Part shown: one piece after another, positions 4,500-5,795 of the stretch
Numbering within the stretch: position 1 is the stretch's first letter
Layout: every line of letters begins with the position of its first letter
NCBI GenBank assembly: GCA_017456685.1
Contig: JAFTIV010000055.1
Location: forward strand, 1-5,795
Direction: 5' to 3'
Length of the DNA: 5,795 bases
Source: Clostridia bacterium
GTDB lineage: Bacteria; Bacillota; Clostridia; Oscillospirales; CAG-272
Program-made: the position numbers and the translations under genes
Notes under the pieces: model-generated
What the model was told of the DNA's origin: nothing
The model's database searches: none
The model's input: only the letters and a program-made list of their open reading frames with translations

Positions 4500-5795
4500 T
4501 TAAGCTAAGGTGTCCTTTTCTATAACACACAAGATTATTGCGTAATACATAGTAGGATATAGGTTGAAAAAGTGATTATCAAGAAGACTTGTTAAAAGCA
4601 ATGTAAGCACTGATATTCCAAGGAATATAACGGACATTTGCGATTTCCTTTTCCAAAATAGCTTAATCGTTTGATAGCGATGGAATATATAAGCTCCAAG
4701 ACCGACGATGCCACAGGTGGCAACAAGCTCAATAATTGTGTTGTGGTATCGGTTAGGCTCAATTCCGTGACCGAAGAAATCCTCAGCACAGCTTCCAAAG
4801 CCACCACCAAATATAGGGTGAGATAAAAAGTTTTCAAATCCGTGCTTGAAAAGCCCAAGACGGCCATTGTCGCTAAAGCCTTGATTTAAATAGCTTGAAA
4901 GGACAGTGGATATTTTATCCCACATGATAATAATTCCAACCAAGCCAACAAACGCTAAGCAAGCGGTGATTATGCGATTTGACTTGACATTTTCTCCCTT
5001 TATGCAAATTATGATAACACATATAACTGAAATTATTGTCGCAAAAAGAAGAGAAGCGCGACTTAGAGTAAAGACTATTGCTATATATGTTAAAAGAGCA
5101 GTTGCATAGAAAATATAGCCGTGCTTTTTTCTTGAAGCATAATAGAAATGAACGGGTAAAAGCATTGCAAGCATACCACCGATATTGTTCCAAGAGCCCC
5201 AGCCAACAATTAGCGATTCCTTTATTATTTGCCCATCTACAAGCATTGCATCTCTTGCGAGAAGAACAATCATTTGTGCAACCAAAATAATAGATGCAAC
5301 ATAAAGGACATATATTAAATACTCCAAGCTGTCCTTTCTTGCACTTAGACCCGTATAGAATAGGGCATAAACAAAGGCGAGAAAAAATACAAGAAGTAAC
5401 GCAAAGGTAATGTTTATAGCCTGATAGCCTTTGAAATTAAAGAAGCCGTTTAACAGGAAAGAGCCCGACAAGGCAATAATTCCCCAAAAAAGAAGCGATT
5501 TTGGAAGAGCCTTTATGAGCGAAAGCTTCTTATTTATTATAAAGTGAGCTATCGTAAATCCAAAAAAGAGGCATAAGCATAGTATAACAAGAATCAAAAA
5601 CGATACCGAGCCGAGTGCTCCGCTAAGATATGTTTTATATGAAATGCTGAAAATTGTATAGCATATTGATGGGATTATCGCCCTTATATCCTTGCATAAG
5701 GCTAAGGACATAGCTATGCATATCAATATCACAGACACTGCCACATATTCAAGTGAAAGCGTGTGACCTATAAATACCACTAAGGCGAGACCAGG
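4500..5795 (-). CDS. O-antigen ligase/polymerase-like membrane protein (Wzy/WaaL family), 5' end beyond window
   Basis: At least 431 residues are visible. The frame stays open through the right edge. A GTG at 5780 is possible but has no ribosome binding site and would start inside a hydrophobic segment, so the true start is probably outside the window. The protein is mostly hydrophobic, with about 11-12 predicted membrane segments. A large polar loop follows (about 288-346, counting from the GTG) with the family signature: NGRLGLF (305-311), HPIFGGGFGS (321-330) and YHNTIIEL (345-352). LSRAS (239-243) lies before this loop at the start of a membrane helix. Members polymerise or ligate lipid-linked glycans at the outer face of the membrane, for example in capsule, teichoic-acid-like or O-antigen pathways. 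Whether this one is a polymerase or a ligase cannot be told from sequence. It converges with the lipoprotein gene and ends at the shared terminator. Confidence 0.88.
   Translation of the reverse strand, partial: PGLALVVFIGHTLSLEYVAVSVILICIAMSLALCKDIRAIIPSICYTIFSISYKTYLSGALGSVSFLILVILCLCLFFGFTIAHFIINKKLSLIKALPKSLLFWGIIALSGSFLLNGFFNFKGYQAINITFALLLVFFLAFVYALFYTGLSARKDSLEYLIYVLYVASIILVAQMIVLLARDAMLVDGQIIKESLIVGWGSWNNIGGMLAMLLPVHFYYASRKKHGYIFYATALLTYIAIVFTLSRASLLFATIISVICVIIICIKGENVKSNRIITACLAFVGLVGIIIMWDKISTVLSSYLNQGFSDNGRLGLFKHGFENFLSHPIFGGGFGSCAEDFFGHGIEPNRYHNTIIELVATCGIVGLGAYIFHRYQTIKLFWKRKSQMSVIFLGISVLTLLLTSLLDNHFFNLYPTMYYAIILCVIEKDTLA

Noticed and set aside
5778..5780. GTG at 5780 as the start of the ligase-like protein
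   Set aside because: The frame stays open to the window edge, there is no ribosome binding site before the GTG, and it falls inside a hydrophobic segment; the gene is treated as 5'-truncated.

Overview
The window is AT-rich bacterial DNA that reads like a low-GC Firmicute, most likely an anaerobic gut-type member of Clostridia. This is an inference from four things: strong AGGAGG-type ribosome binding sites, near-consensus sigma-A promoters, a clostridial-style RadC, and a lipoprotein resembling the Clostridium thermocellum Cthe_2159 carbohydrate-binding family. TAA and TGA both act as stops, so the standard bacterial code applies.

Left part (1-467): this stretch looks like an integration site. 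It holds the start of an unrecognised minus-strand gene cut by the window edge, then an intact minus-strand tRNA-Arg(CCU) followed by a hairpin. About 140 bp upstream of that tRNA is a second copy of its first 39 nucleotides, ending just past the anticodon loop. Between the two copies lie a perfect 11-bp tandem repeat with a degenerate inverted copy, and a three-copy GTCTATC repeat. This fits an att-type scar left by a tyrosine-recombinase element that targets the anticodon region, although no integrase lies inside the window.

Middle part (468-2125): a minus-strand two-gene operon encodes a polyprenyl-phosphate glycosyltransferase (GtrB/DPM1-like) and a RadC/JAB-domain protein. The two genes are coupled by an ATGA overlap. 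The operon runs toward the tRNA fragment.

Divergent control region (2126-2347): near-consensus promoters face both ways, and an 8-bp inverted repeat sits over the leftward one. The rightward promoter drives a 700-residue lipoprotein (2348-4450) that starts with TTG and consists of a Ser/Thr-rich tether followed by a long right-handed beta-helix.

Right part (4451-5795): a strong bidirectional terminator separates the lipoprotein from a convergent O-antigen ligase/polymerase-like membrane protein, whose N-terminus lies beyond the right edge. The glycosyltransferase, the ligase-like protein and the surface carbohydrate-binding lipoprotein suggest a cell-surface glycan theme, but only the glycosyltransferase and radC clearly share a transcript. 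I see no CRISPR array, toxin-antitoxin pair or defence island. The most unusual signal is the duplicated half-tRNA with its flanking repeats.
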